Made by a program: the position numbers and the translations under genes
Assembly (NCBI GenBank): GCA_947176035.1
Contig: CAMWPJ010000003.1
Coordinates: forward strand, 1 to 43,373
Length of the DNA: 43,373 bases
Origin: an uncultured Clostridia bacterium
Lineage (GTDB): Bacteria; Bacillota; Clostridia; Oscillospirales; Acutalibacteraceae
Direction: 5' to 3'
Part shown: positions 29,811-38,764 of the stretch, one piece after another
Position numbering within the stretch: the first letter of the stretch is position 1
How the letters are laid out: each line of letters opens with the position of its first letter
The notes under the pieces: generated by a model
Database searches by the model: none
Told to the model about the DNA's origin: nothing
What the model saw: only the letters and a program-made list of their open reading frames with translations

Positions 29811-29962
29811 ATATGCACACCTACAGAGATAATAATTATATTTATAATAATATATAACTTATAATATGTCAAATAACAAAAGGGTTAAAATGAAATAATT
29901 TATTTTTTGTTTATTAATTAAATTTTTAAAAGCAAAATGTAAAATGCAAAACTTTGCAAGAA

Positions 29963-29992
29963 AAAAGGCTATGGATTTCTCCATAGCCTTTT
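29963..29992 (-). terminator. Rho-independent terminator of the giant-protein/52-aa-peptide unit
   Basis: AAAAGGCTATGGA-GAAA-TCCATAGCCTTTT on the minus strand, 13-bp perfect stem, followed by TTCTTG. Confidence 0.85.
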
Positions 29993-30023
29993 GTTCGTTT
30001 ATTATTGTTGAATCAACCTAATA

Positions 30024-30182
30024 TTAGTCAAAAAATCCATTCAAGTCGAAATCATCACCATCGCCGAGATCAGGATTTCTGCCATTATCGTCACCGCCGA
30101 TATCAGATGTCATAACTACATCCCTTGTTGGGAGAGCATAATTACGGATTTCAACAACTGGTTCTTCATAAAACTTTTTCAT
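30024..30182 (-). CDS. Small acidic peptide, 52 aa (MKKFYEEPVVEIRNYALPTRDVVMTSDIGGDDNGRNPDLGDGDDFDLNGFFD)
   Basis: Too short for the ORF track. ATG with SD (gaagggagaa), 18 nt downstream of the giant gene's stop, and before the shared terminator. Confidence 0.75.
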   Translation of the reverse strand: MKKFYEEPVVEIRNYALPTRDVVMTSDIGGDDNGRNPDLGDGDDFDLNGFFD

Positions 30183-30200
30183 AATTACCATTCTCCCTTC

Positions 30201-33200
30201 TTAGAATTCTGCTACGCCTGTTAATGACTGTGAATAAATTGTATTTATTGTGCCGTCAGGCATTTCAACAATTGCATATGCAGCATACTTAACTGTCATA
30301 TCGCTTGATGTCTTAATATTGATTACAAACTGATTATCACCGATAAGTCTGGATACCTTCATACGATTAACGCCATTGGTGCCGACATTTTCAAGTTTGA
30401 GATTAGCTGCTTCATTCTTTGATACAAGGAAACCAGCCTCAACAAGCTTGTAGTTTTCAGGAATAGCAACTGAACCGATTAATGAGAACTTAGCAGGTGA
30501 ACCATCTGCACTTGTAATAGTGAATACATCCTTAACTGCATTTACTACAGGAGTAAGAGCAGGAATAGAGATTGTGCCATAATAGTCATCATAAATACCA
30601 AGAACCTTACTACCCTCTGCATCTACAAGGAAATCCTGCCAATCTTCATTAGCCTCACCTGTATTAGTAGTTGATTCTCTGATAATCATTTCATAATCAT
30701 CATATGTGAGAGCTGTGATACCATAGTACATACCATCAACATCAGAAGGTGCAAACTCATATGATTCACAAGCATAGAAAGAGTAACTTGGACCGTATGC
30801 TACGATTCTGTGCTCACCATCCCATGTATCGTCATAATCTCTCATAGAAATTACCCAACAATAAGCATCAGGATTTGAAAGCTCAACAAGTTCATTATAA
30901 TCAGCGATATACTGAGTATAATCTTCGCCCTGCCATGCGTCAAAATTCTCAAAGTAATCAATTGTGAAGGTATCAGCTGTCTGTGCTGTGTAATTAGCAA
31001 CGATAGTTGTGTCAGCGTCTACAGAGATTGTTGCACCTGGAGCAATACCATTGCTGTAGCCTGCAAAGTTATAGAAAGCATATGCAGGAGCAATTGGCAT
31101 CTTAACTGTACCGTCTGTATACTGAACGTCAAATACTCTAAGCTTTCCGCTGCCGTCGCCAAGATCAGCTACAAACTTAACAACAAAACCTGCGTCGTCT
31201 GACTGAGCCTTAGCTGTTGTAAGCGCTGTGTTACCCTTAACAACAAAGCCGATTGATGTGGCAGTAAGCATATATTTAGCTGCTGTGAAGTTATTCTCAC
31301 CTCTTGAAGGAGCAGCATAACTATATGACCAAGCAACGTTTGTAAGCTCTGGGAAGCTTGTATCAATATCAATTCCCTTATGGAGATTACCTTCGCTGTC
31401 TGCAACTACAGCCTCACCGTATTCAGCAGTACCGATTACAGCACCATTAACCTTAATTTCATAAATTCTTCTGCCATTGTTCATTACTTCTCTGATAGCA
31501 GCATCAAGCTCTGTCTGATTATCAAATGTAAGAGCAGAAACTGTAACGTCATCAAGAGATACAGTAGTTGTATAAGCAAATGATGCATTATAAGCATCTT
31601 CATCTAAAGAAGCCTTTGCTAAAGCCTTTGCTGCATCTTCGCTGAGCTGTGCAGGTACAAGACCGTCAATAATAGCAGTTAATCTAGCTGTTTCAGCATC
31701 AATAGCACTCTGAGATGTTGCCAAAACATTACCCTTGTCATCTGCTGACATAAAGAAGTAAGTCATAGCCTCAACCTCAGCCTTAATTGCATTAAGAGCA
31801 GATAATGAGTAAACAGCTGCAGGAGTATTAATCTTAGTCTTAAGAGCCTCTTTTGCTGCTTCAAAGTTAGTGAAATCAGCAAGGTTAAGTGACTCATCAT
31901 ACTGTGCTGTATAGGTTTGCTTAGCAGTTACCTTAGTGTTGAGCAAAGTATCCATATCTACATCAGGAGCCCAACCCTTGAATGTATAATTCTTTGTTGA
32001 ATCAGCTGAAAGATAAGAATCAACTGTCATGCAAGCATTCTGAACAGCAGTTGTGTAAGCTGTTGTTTCGCCAAGCTCTGAAAGGTTGCGGTCATCGTCA
32101 AGATAGTGGTTATACAATACAGTAACAACTGTTGTTCTATCAGTACCATCAGCATTCTTAGCTACGAATGTGAGCGGAATTTCAAGAGCATTATAAGCAT
32201 TCCAAAGTGCAGTATATCTCTGCTGGCAAAGACCAACTACACCTGCCATAGCCATATTAGGATCGATTGCCTTGTTAGCCTCTGACAATGCAGAAGTGAA
32301 CTTAGTCCATGAATCCTGTGTGAAATTAACTGAGTAAGGAAGAAGCGCATTACACTCATTGATAAGGTCAACAAGATATGATACGTCAATTACTGTTACT
32401 GCTGACTGAATAAGCTTACCTGCATAATCGCCGTCAGGAACTGATGCCATATACTGATATCCGCCCCAAGCAGCCTGTGGCTGTGTGTGGAAGAAAGTTG
32501 TTGCACCAAAGTAACCGTCAAGCATATAGTCCTTTTTGGTTGGCTTAGTATCAGCTGAAAGCTGCTTCTTTTCAGTAGCATCAAGGCTGATTGAAATATC
32601 ACCTGTAAGTGTGATTGATGCATCACCCTTATTAACAGGCTGAAGCTCAATTCTACCTGTAAGGTCACTATCAGCACCGCCCTGACCCTCAGTAGTTGCG
32701 AGAGCAGTTGTGATAAGCGGTGAATTCAAATCAGTGATTTCTGTTCCGTCCGGAGCAGTACCAACTCTGGTTTTTCTGTTGTTATACTGATTTGATACTA
32801 CAAAATTAGAAAGCGCAAAGTTTACTGTTTCACCATTTGATACAACATCCTTAGAAAGACAGCCTGCAGCCAATTCTTTCTGTGCATCTGTAAGAGATGG
32901 GTTTGTATATGGAGGGAACATATAGTTCTTAGAAACTAATTCTTGTGATTTTGTATTAGGGTCAGCATTGATAGTAATACTATCAAGTGCATTAAGATAC
33001 TTATCAATATTATTATCAATATTAATTCTGTACTCAACACTTGCATTACCATAATTAATTGTAGCAGCATCGTGAGTTGTTCTCAGAACATATGTTAATT
33101 CAGGATAAGTAAAATCTGTATTATAATAGTAAGATGAATTCTTATTGTAGTTAAGAGAAATCGTATCAGTAGATGTTGTCTTAAGAACATGACCATTCTC

Positions 33201-35345
33201 TGTATCAAGAAGAGGTGCAGCAAGATTTGTATAGGTAACTGCAACCTTCTCAGCAATAGCTGCATAATTACTGCGCTGTGCAGCATAGTCTGTATTTACT
33301 ACAAGCTTGCCTGATTTATCAGCTACAATTTCAAACTGAAGAGAAAGGTTTTCAAGTGACTCCTTATACTCTTCAGCAGCATTTACGGCTGACTTAAACT
33401 CAGCATAACCTGAATAATTCTCTTTTCCGGCAGCAGCCGCTTCAAGTGCTATTGCAGTATTAATTGAATACTTACCCTGTGATGTAGTAACAATAGCATC
33501 AGGGCTGAATCTTAATGCTTTGATTGCTGAAATAACCTGGAATGCATAGTCATCAACTATATTCTGATTATGATTCTCATCATTTAATGCAGAAGCTGCA
33601 TCCTTGTAAGAATCTGAAGTACCTGCATCATTTGGCCAAACTGTTGACTTAGCCTCTTCAATCAGTTCAACGATAGCTGCTGTTGAATCGGCTGTAAACA
33701 TATTGGTCCATGACTCGTAAGTGTCAATAGCAAGCTCGAGAATCTCAGTATCAACTTTAACTTCATTTGTCAAAAGCTTATAATCTGAAAGCTGCTTTGC
33801 AATTGTTTCAGCAAGACCGGGAGAAGTGTAGTCATAATCTATAACATCGTTCATAACCTTCTGAGCCTGCTGCCAAAGAGCAATAAAGCCACTCCATGAA
33901 TCTTCGGTATAACGATCGTTGTTTTCACCATTGCCATAAGCAGGTAAAAGCTTATTCATAATACCACGAAGAGTTTCATACTTCTCACTGTCTGTTTTTA
34001 TTTCATTATATTCAACATCATGGTCTACAACATCAGAAGCATCCTGCATCTTTGCTACAAGAGACTGCATATTGGTTATACAAGCTGCATAACCATCCTT
34101 TGTACCATTCGCAAAATCAGTGTTAGGATCATAGCTTGTAGCTGCCTTCATTGCCTCAAAATACTCTGCAAGACCACCCTCGCTGTAATCAGCAAGCTCT
34201 TTGCCCTTTACCCAATTGTAGTAAACAGCAATTTTATCAGCAAGAGTTTTGTAGTTGATAACACGGATTGTTGCGTCACCTGTAGTAACAATGTTATTAT
34301 CTGACGCATCTTGACCTGTACAGAAATACCAATTGATACCGCTGTACTCCTGTGAATAATCAGAAGTAGGAGCTTTTACAAGCTGAAGTACGTTTGCAGA
34401 ATAGTTATTATAACCATTAGTGTAAACATAGATAGTGGTATTAGTTTGGATCTTACTTAAAAGCATATCCGTACGATGTTCGGCAGAATTACCGCCGGTA
34501 GCCTGGAATCCTGTTGCTTTATTATATGATGGTGAATACGTATTACGCGACCACTGCCAATTCCAATCCTGTGTGGTACCATATACCTTAGAGTCATCAG
34601 CATTTTTTCGAAGATAATTCGGATTACTACCGTTATTGTAGATTGTATTATCGGTATATGAGCCGTTATGCCAATAGCCGGTCAGCTGGAAAGAATCATG
34701 ATCTGCAGAACCATCAGCTGTTGCTGTAGGATATGCAGAATAAACATATCTTTTTTTGCCTGATGTAAGATAACCACTCATCATAACAGGTATCTTAGCA
34801 TCTGTCTGTCCGTCATAAAGAAGAACAGGACTTGCAGAATAAACAATATTACATCTTACGTCTGCAACAGTATTAACACCCAGTTCTGTTGCCTGTGGAT
34901 GATAAAGGATATTGCTGAAGCCGATACCTGCATGCGCTTTCATATCATCTTCAGTAGAGTTAGCAAATGCAGGAATAACATTAGCTGTCATTTTGCCGGT
35001 GTAAACAGTCATAGCGTCCATAGCAGCTCTGAGCTGTGAAGCAGCATTCTCGGCAACTGATTTGTCAGCAGTACCGTAAACATAAGCATCAAAAGCTTTC
35101 TGAGCATCAACATACTTTGCATATGCTGTTGTAGCATCAGCATAAATAACATCTTCGTGGAGTTTTGCTTCGAACTCGTCCATTGCGTCATACAAATCCT
35201 TTGCATAGCTATCGAGAGCTGATACATTAAGGTCAGATGAAGACACATCAGCAAATGCTGAAATTGCCATCAACGGAACAGATGTAACAATCATCAATGC
35301 AGCAAGAACAACAGACAAAATTCTTTTTGAAAGTTTTGTTTTCAT
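30201..35345 (-). CDS. Giant secreted multidomain protein, 1714 aa, with FIVAR-like and InlB/Listeria-Bacteroides-like repeat modules
   Basis: Signal peptide MKTKLSKRILSVVLAALMIVTSVPLMAISAFA; FIVAR-like helical segments; InlB-like YTFKGWAPDVD...TYTAQYDE and YNFAGYSNGIAPGATISVDADTTIVANY; no LPXTG C-terminus. Confidence 0.85.
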   Translation of the reverse strand: MKTKLSKRILSVVLAALMIVTSVPLMAISAFADVSSSDLNVSALDSYAKDLYDAMDEFEAKLHEDVIYADATTAYAKYVDAQKAFDAYVYGTADKSVAENAASQLRAAMDAMTVYTGKMTANVIPAFANSTEDDMKAHAGIGFSNILYHPQATELGVNTVADVRCNIVYSASPVLLYDGQTDAKIPVMMSGYLTSGKKRYVYSAYPTATADGSADHDSFQLTGYWHNGSYTDNTIYNNGSNPNYLRKNADDSKVYGTTQDWNWQWSRNTYSPSYNKATGFQATGGNSAEHRTDMLLSKIQTNTTIYVYTNGYNNYSANVLQLVKAPTSDYSQEYSGINWYFCTGQDASDNNIVTTGDATIRVINYKTLADKIAVYYNWVKGKELADYSEGGLAEYFEAMKAATSYDPNTDFANGTKDGYAACITNMQSLVAKMQDASDVVDHDVEYNEIKTDSEKYETLRGIMNKLLPAYGNGENNDRYTEDSWSGFIALWQQAQKVMNDVIDYDYTSPGLAETIAKQLSDYKLLTNEVKVDTEILELAIDTYESWTNMFTADSTAAIVELIEEAKSTVWPNDAGTSDSYKDAASALNDENHNQNIVDDYAFQVISAIKALRFSPDAIVTTSQGKYSINTAIALEAAAAGKENYSGYAEFKSAVNAAEEYKESLENLSLQFEIVADKSGKLVVNTDYAAQRSNYAAIAEKVAVTYTNLAAPLLDTENGHVLKTTSTDTISLNYNKNSSYYYNTDFTYPELTYVLRTTHDAATINYGNASVEYRINIDNNIDKYLNALDSITINADPNTKSQELVSKNYMFPPYTNPSLTDAQKELAAGCLSKDVVSNGETVNFALSNFVVSNQYNNRKTRVGTAPDGTEITDLNSPLITTALATTEGQGGADSDLTGRIELQPVNKGDASITLTGDISISLDATEKKQLSADTKPTKKDYMLDGYFGATTFFHTQPQAAWGGYQYMASVPDGDYAGKLIQSAVTVIDVSYLVDLINECNALLPYSVNFTQDSWTKFTSALSEANKAIDPNMAMAGVVGLCQQRYTALWNAYNALEIPLTFVAKNADGTDRTTVVTVLYNHYLDDDRNLSELGETTAYTTAVQNACMTVDSYLSADSTKNYTFKGWAPDVDMDTLLNTKVTAKQTYTAQYDESLNLADFTNFEAAKEALKTKINTPAAVYSLSALNAIKAEVEAMTYFFMSADDKGNVLATSQSAIDAETARLTAIIDGLVPAQLSEDAAKALAKASLDEDAYNASFAYTTTVSLDDVTVSALTFDNQTELDAAIREVMNNGRRIYEIKVNGAVIGTAEYGEAVVADSEGNLHKGIDIDTSFPELTNVAWSYSYAAPSRGENNFTAAKYMLTATSIGFVVKGNTALTTAKAQSDDAGFVVKFVADLGDGSGKLRVFDVQYTDGTVKMPIAPAYAFYNFAGYSNGIAPGATISVDADTTIVANYTAQTADTFTIDYFENFDAWQGEDYTQYIADYNELVELSNPDAYCWVISMRDYDDTWDGEHRIVAYGPSYSFYACESYEFAPSDVDGMYYGITALTYDDYEMIIRESTTNTGEANEDWQDFLVDAEGSKVLGIYDDYYGTISIPALTPVVNAVKDVFTITSADGSPAKFSLIGSVAIPENYKLVEAGFLVSKNEAANLKLENVGTNGVNRMKVSRLIGDNQFVINIKTSSDMTVKYAAYAIVEMPDGTINTIYSQSLTGVAEF

Positions 35346-35369
35346 TGAATAAATTACCTCCTAATTTAG

Positions 35370-35486
35370 TTTGCCCCATAATAGTTGAACTGCTTTGACG
35401 GCGCACAGCTTCTGACCAGGGATAAAACCCGAAAGCCGCAGATACCGAAAGTCCTGTTCAAAATTGAAGGACATTTTTGGGGCAAA
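35370..35486 (-). ncRNA. Candidate structured 5' leader RNA of the giant secreted protein
   Basis: Closing stem TTTGCCCCA/TGGGGCAAA (9 bp), internal hairpin GTCC-TGAA/TTCA-GGAC, further short helices; ends 7 nt before SD AGGAGG (35357-35362). Confidence 0.5.
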
Positions 35487-35526
35487 ATGGGTAAAAAATG
35501 CCCATAAACCCTATTTATACGAATTA

Positions 35527-35555
35527 ATAATATCATATATAAAATAGGTTGTCAA
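35527..35555 (-). promoter_or_regulatory. Sigma-A-type promoter of the giant-protein gene
   Basis: TTGACA-N17-TATTAT on the minus strand, about 180-210 nt upstream of the start codon. Confidence 0.75.
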
Positions 35556-35708
35556 CGCATTTTGTGAAATAAATGGCAGGATTTTATTTACAAAATATTT
35601 ACAAATTTGTTAATAGACAAAAGCAGCAAATCAGGTGCATTTTAGAAGAAAATTTAACCATTTATGTATACATATTATATATATTACATAGGGGAAGTAA
35701 CAAAGTTT

Positions 35709-35766
35709 ATTGTAAAAATATACAATATAATTGCATAATTGATGTTGTTTTTGAATAGTTATACAA
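35709..35766 (+). promoter_or_regulatory. Two related palindromes upstream of argG (candidate ArgR-type operators)
   Basis: TTGTAAAAATATACAA (35710-35725) and TTGAATAGTTATACAA (35751-35766), 12/16 identical, starts 41 bp apart. Confidence 0.4.
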
Positions 35767-35781
35767 AGTTGATAAAAAGGG

Positions 35782-35810
35782 TTGAAAATAGTGTTAAGTA
35801 TTATTATAAT
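35782..35810 (+). promoter_or_regulatory. Sigma-A-type promoter of argG
   Basis: TTGAAA-N17-TATAAT, 45 bp upstream of the argG ATG. Confidence 0.75.
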
Positions 35811-35855
35811 GGTATACAGTTAGAAATAAAAAACCATTTTTAAGGAGATATTATT

Positions 35856-37088
35856 ATGGCAAAGGAAATTAAAAAGGTTGTTCTTGCCTATTCAGGCGGA
35901 CTTGACACATCAATCATTATTCCATGGCTTAAGGAAAACTACAACAACTGCGAGGTAATCGCTGTATCAGGTGACGTTGGACAAGGCACCGAGCTTGACG
36001 GACTTGAAGAAAAGGCTATCGCAACAGGTGCATCAAAGCTTTATGTTCTTGATTTAAAAGACGAATATGTTGAGGATTATATTTGGCCTTGTCTCAAAGC
36101 AGGTGCTGATTACGAGACATATCTGCTTGGCACATCACACGCTCGTCCATGCATTGCAAAGGGACTTGCTGAAATCGCAATCAAAGAGGGTGCGGATGCA
36201 ATCTGTCACGGCTGCACAGGCAAGGGCAATGATCAGGTAAGATTTGAGCTTACACTCAAGGCGTTTGCTCCACAGATGGAAATTATTGCACCATGGAGAA
36301 CATGGGACATTAAGTCACGTGAAGAGGAAATCGACTATGCTGAGGCACACAACATTCCTCTTAAAATAAACCGTGAGACAAACTATTCCAAGGACAAAAA
36401 CGTATGGCATCTTTCACACGAAGGACTTGATCTTGAGGACCCTGCAAACGAGCCAATGTATGCAAAAGAAGGCTTCCTTGAGCTTGGTGTTGCTCCTGAG
36501 CAGGCACCCGACGAGCCTACTTATGTTACAGTCCATTTTGAAAAAGGTATTCCTACCGCTATCGACGGTGAGGAAATGAAAGCACTTGCTATTGTTGAAA
36601 AGCTCAATGAGCTTGGAGGCGCTAATGGTATCGGTCTTCTTGACATTGTTGAAAACCGTCTTGTTGGTATGAAGAGCCGTGGTGTTTATGAAACACCGGG
36701 CGGTGCTATCCTTTACAAGGCTCACGAGCTGCTTGAAATGATTACACTTGATCGTGAGACATCACATTACAAAAAACTTGTTGCTCAGAAATTCGGTGAG
36801 CTTGTATACAACGGCTTATGGTTTACTCCGCTCAGAGAGGCACTCTCAGCATTCGTTGACAAAACACAGGAAACTGTTACAGGTGATGTTAAGCTTAAGT
36901 TATACAAAGGCAATATCATCAACGCAGGTATTACCTCGCCATACACACTTTATGATGAAAACATCGCTTCCTTCGGCGAGGATGGCGGTGCTTATAATCA
37001 GGCTGACTCAGCAGGATTTATTAATCTGTTTGGTCTTTCAATCAAGGTTAAGGCACTCCTTGATGCGCAGAGAAATAATAATGAATAA
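35856..37088 (+). CDS. argG: Argininosuccinate synthase
   Basis: [41 protein letters not shown] motifs; SD AAGGAG. Confidence 0.98.
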   Translation: MAKEIKKVVLAYSGGLDTSIIIPWLKENYNNCEVIAVSGDVGQGTELDGLEEKAIATGASKLYVLDLKDEYVEDYIWPCLKAGADYETYLLGTSHARPCIAKGLAEIAIKEGADAICHGCTGKGNDQVRFELTLKAFAPQMEIIAPWRTWDIKSREEEIDYAEAHNIPLKINRETNYSKDKNVWHLSHEGLDLEDPANEPMYAKEGFLELGVAPEQAPDEPTYVTVHFEKGIPTAIDGEEMKALAIVEKLNELGGANGIGLLDIVENRLVGMKSRGVYETPGGAILYKAHELLEMITLDRETSHYKKLVAQKFGELVYNGLWFTPLREALSAFVDKTQETVTGDVKLKLYKGNIINAGITSPYTLYDENIASFGEDGGAYNQADSAGFINLFGLSIKVKALLDAQRNNNE

Positions 37089-37100
37089 TAATTGGTAATG

Positions 37101-37165
37101 TTGCGGGAGGGGTTCCATCCCCTCCCGCATTGTTTTGAATTTTTCGGGAGGCTCATAGCCGCTCC
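37101..37165. repeat. GC-rich REP-like palindromic pair between argG and argH; first palindrome may act as argG terminator
   Basis: TGCGGGAGGGG-TTCCAT-CCCCTCCCGCA perfect hairpin, then related degenerate palindrome CGGGAGGCTCATAGCCGCTCCC. Confidence 0.65.
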
Positions 37166-37202
37166 CTCACACAATATAATCACCAATCTGAAAGGTAAAT
37201 AT

Positions 37203-38576
37203 ATGGCACAGTTATGGAAAGGCAGGTTCAAGAAAGAGCTTGCAAAAGAAACCAACGATTTCAATTCCTCAATAAAATTCGACTGCAGAATGTATGAGGA
37301 GGATATCAAGGGCAGCATTGCACATGCAACTATGCTTGGTGCAACAGGCATTATTGAAAAAAGTGAAAGTGACAAAATCGTTCAGGGTCTAAGCGAAATA
37401 TACAACGACATAAAAACAGGCAAGCTTGCAATTGATATGGAAACAGAAGATATTCACACCTTTATTGAGGGTGAATTAACCGCAAGACTCGGACAGACAG
37501 GCAAAAGGCTGCATACTGCAAGATCACGAAATGATCAGGTTGCACTTGACATAAGAATGGTATTGAAAAAGGAAATTGACGAAATCAGCACCAAACTTAA
37601 GGAGCTTATAGAGGTACTTTGCACAAAGGCAGAGGAAAACAAAAACACCATTATGCCGGGCTACACTCATTTGCAAAGAGCACAGCCAATCACCTTTGCT
37701 CATCACCTTATGGCATACTGCGCAATGCTTTGCAGAGATTTAGACAGGCTTTCGGATGTAAAAAAAAGGATGAATGTTCTGCCGCTCGGCAGCGGCGCAC
37801 TTGCGGGCACAACATATCCGCTTAACAGAAGTATGGTTGCAGATTTACTAGGCTTTGATGATGTATCAGCAAACAGCCTTGACGGTGTGTCAGACCGAGA
37901 TTTCTGCATTGAGCTTGCGTCTGCATTATCAATTATAATGGTTCATCTCTCACGATTCAGCGAAGAAATTATAATGTGGTGCAGCTGGGAATTTAAGTTT
38001 GTTGAGCTTGACGATGCCTTTTCAACCGGTTCAAGTATTATGCCGCAGAAGAAAAATCCTGATATTGCGGAGCTTGTACGCGGCAAAAGCGGAAGGGTTT
38101 TCGGTGATTTAACTGCACTTTTAACCGTTATGAAAGGTATTGCACTTGCATACAACAAGGATATGCAGGAGGACAAGGAAGCAATTTTTGACGCAGTTGA
38201 TACCGTTAAAATGTGTCTTAATGCTTTCACTCCTATGATTGATACAATGACTGTGCTTAAGGACAATATGCGAAATGCAGCTGCCAAAGGCTTTATCAAT
38301 GCTACTGACTGCGCCGATTATCTTGTCGGAAAGGGACTCCCATTCCGTGATGCTTACAAGGCCACAGGCGAATTAGTCGCACTCTGCATTGATAAAAACT
38401 TAACTCTTGAAACTCTGCCGATTGAAGAATACAAGGCTGTGTGCGATATTTTTGATGAAGAGGTATACACAGCAATCAATCTTGAAAAATGTGTCAATGA
38501 CAGACTTGTTGTCGGTGGGCCAAGTTCAAAAAGTGTTGATGAACAGATTGCAAGGGCAAGAAAAATAATCGAATAA
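37203..38576 (+). CDS. argH: Argininosuccinate lyase
   Basis: MAQLWKGRFKKE N-terminus, HTARSRNDQVALDIRM, GYTHLQRAQPITFAHH, GSSIMPQKKNPDIAELVRGK. Start set to internal ATG. Confidence 0.97.
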   Translation: MAQLWKGRFKKELAKETNDFNSSIKFDCRMYEEDIKGSIAHATMLGATGIIEKSESDKIVQGLSEIYNDIKTGKLAIDMETEDIHTFIEGELTARLGQTGKRLHTARSRNDQVALDIRMVLKKEIDEISTKLKELIEVLCTKAEENKNTIMPGYTHLQRAQPITFAHHLMAYCAMLCRDLDRLSDVKKRMNVLPLGSGALAGTTYPLNRSMVADLLGFDDVSANSLDGVSDRDFCIELASALSIIMVHLSRFSEEIIMWCSWEFKFVELDDAFSTGSSIMPQKKNPDIAELVRGKSGRVFGDLTALLTVMKGIALAYNKDMQEDKEAIFDAVDTVKMCLNAFTPMIDTMTVLKDNMRNAAAKGFINATDCADYLVGKGLPFRDAYKATGELVALCIDKNLTLETLPIEEYKAVCDIFDEEVYTAINLEKCVNDRLVVGGPSSKSVDEQIARARKIIE

Positions 38577-38583
38577 CGAATTT

Positions 38584-38621
38584 ATGCGACAGAATACACA
38601 AGCTCTGTCGCATTTTTGTTT
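38584..38621 (+). terminator. Rho-independent terminator after argH
   Basis: ATGCGACAGA...TCTGTCGCAT followed by TTTTGTTT. Confidence 0.85.
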
Positions 38622-38653
38622 AGCACAAGTATATTTTTATTGACTATATTTTA

Positions 38654-38682
38654 TTGACTATAACAAAAAAAGAGAGTATAAT
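38654..38682 (+). promoter_or_regulatory. Sigma-A-type promoter of the DegV gene
   Basis: TTGACT-N17-TATAAT. Confidence 0.65.
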
Positions 38683-38764
38683 GTTTGATGTATAGGCAAA
38701 GACAATCAAATCATAATACGTTTTAATTATCTTTGCTTAATAAATTCCGAAAGGTAAGAGCCGT

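Noticed and set aside
29811-29960. T-box or trp-type attenuator upstream of the aromatic operon
   Set aside because: The region is short and AT-rich with no T-box sequence or specifier-loop pattern.
35345-35525. Known c-di-GMP riboswitch in the giant gene's leader
   Set aside because: Considered because such switches often control surface proteins, but the conserved GEMM or c-di-GMP-II sequence blocks are not visible. Kept as an unassigned structured RNA.
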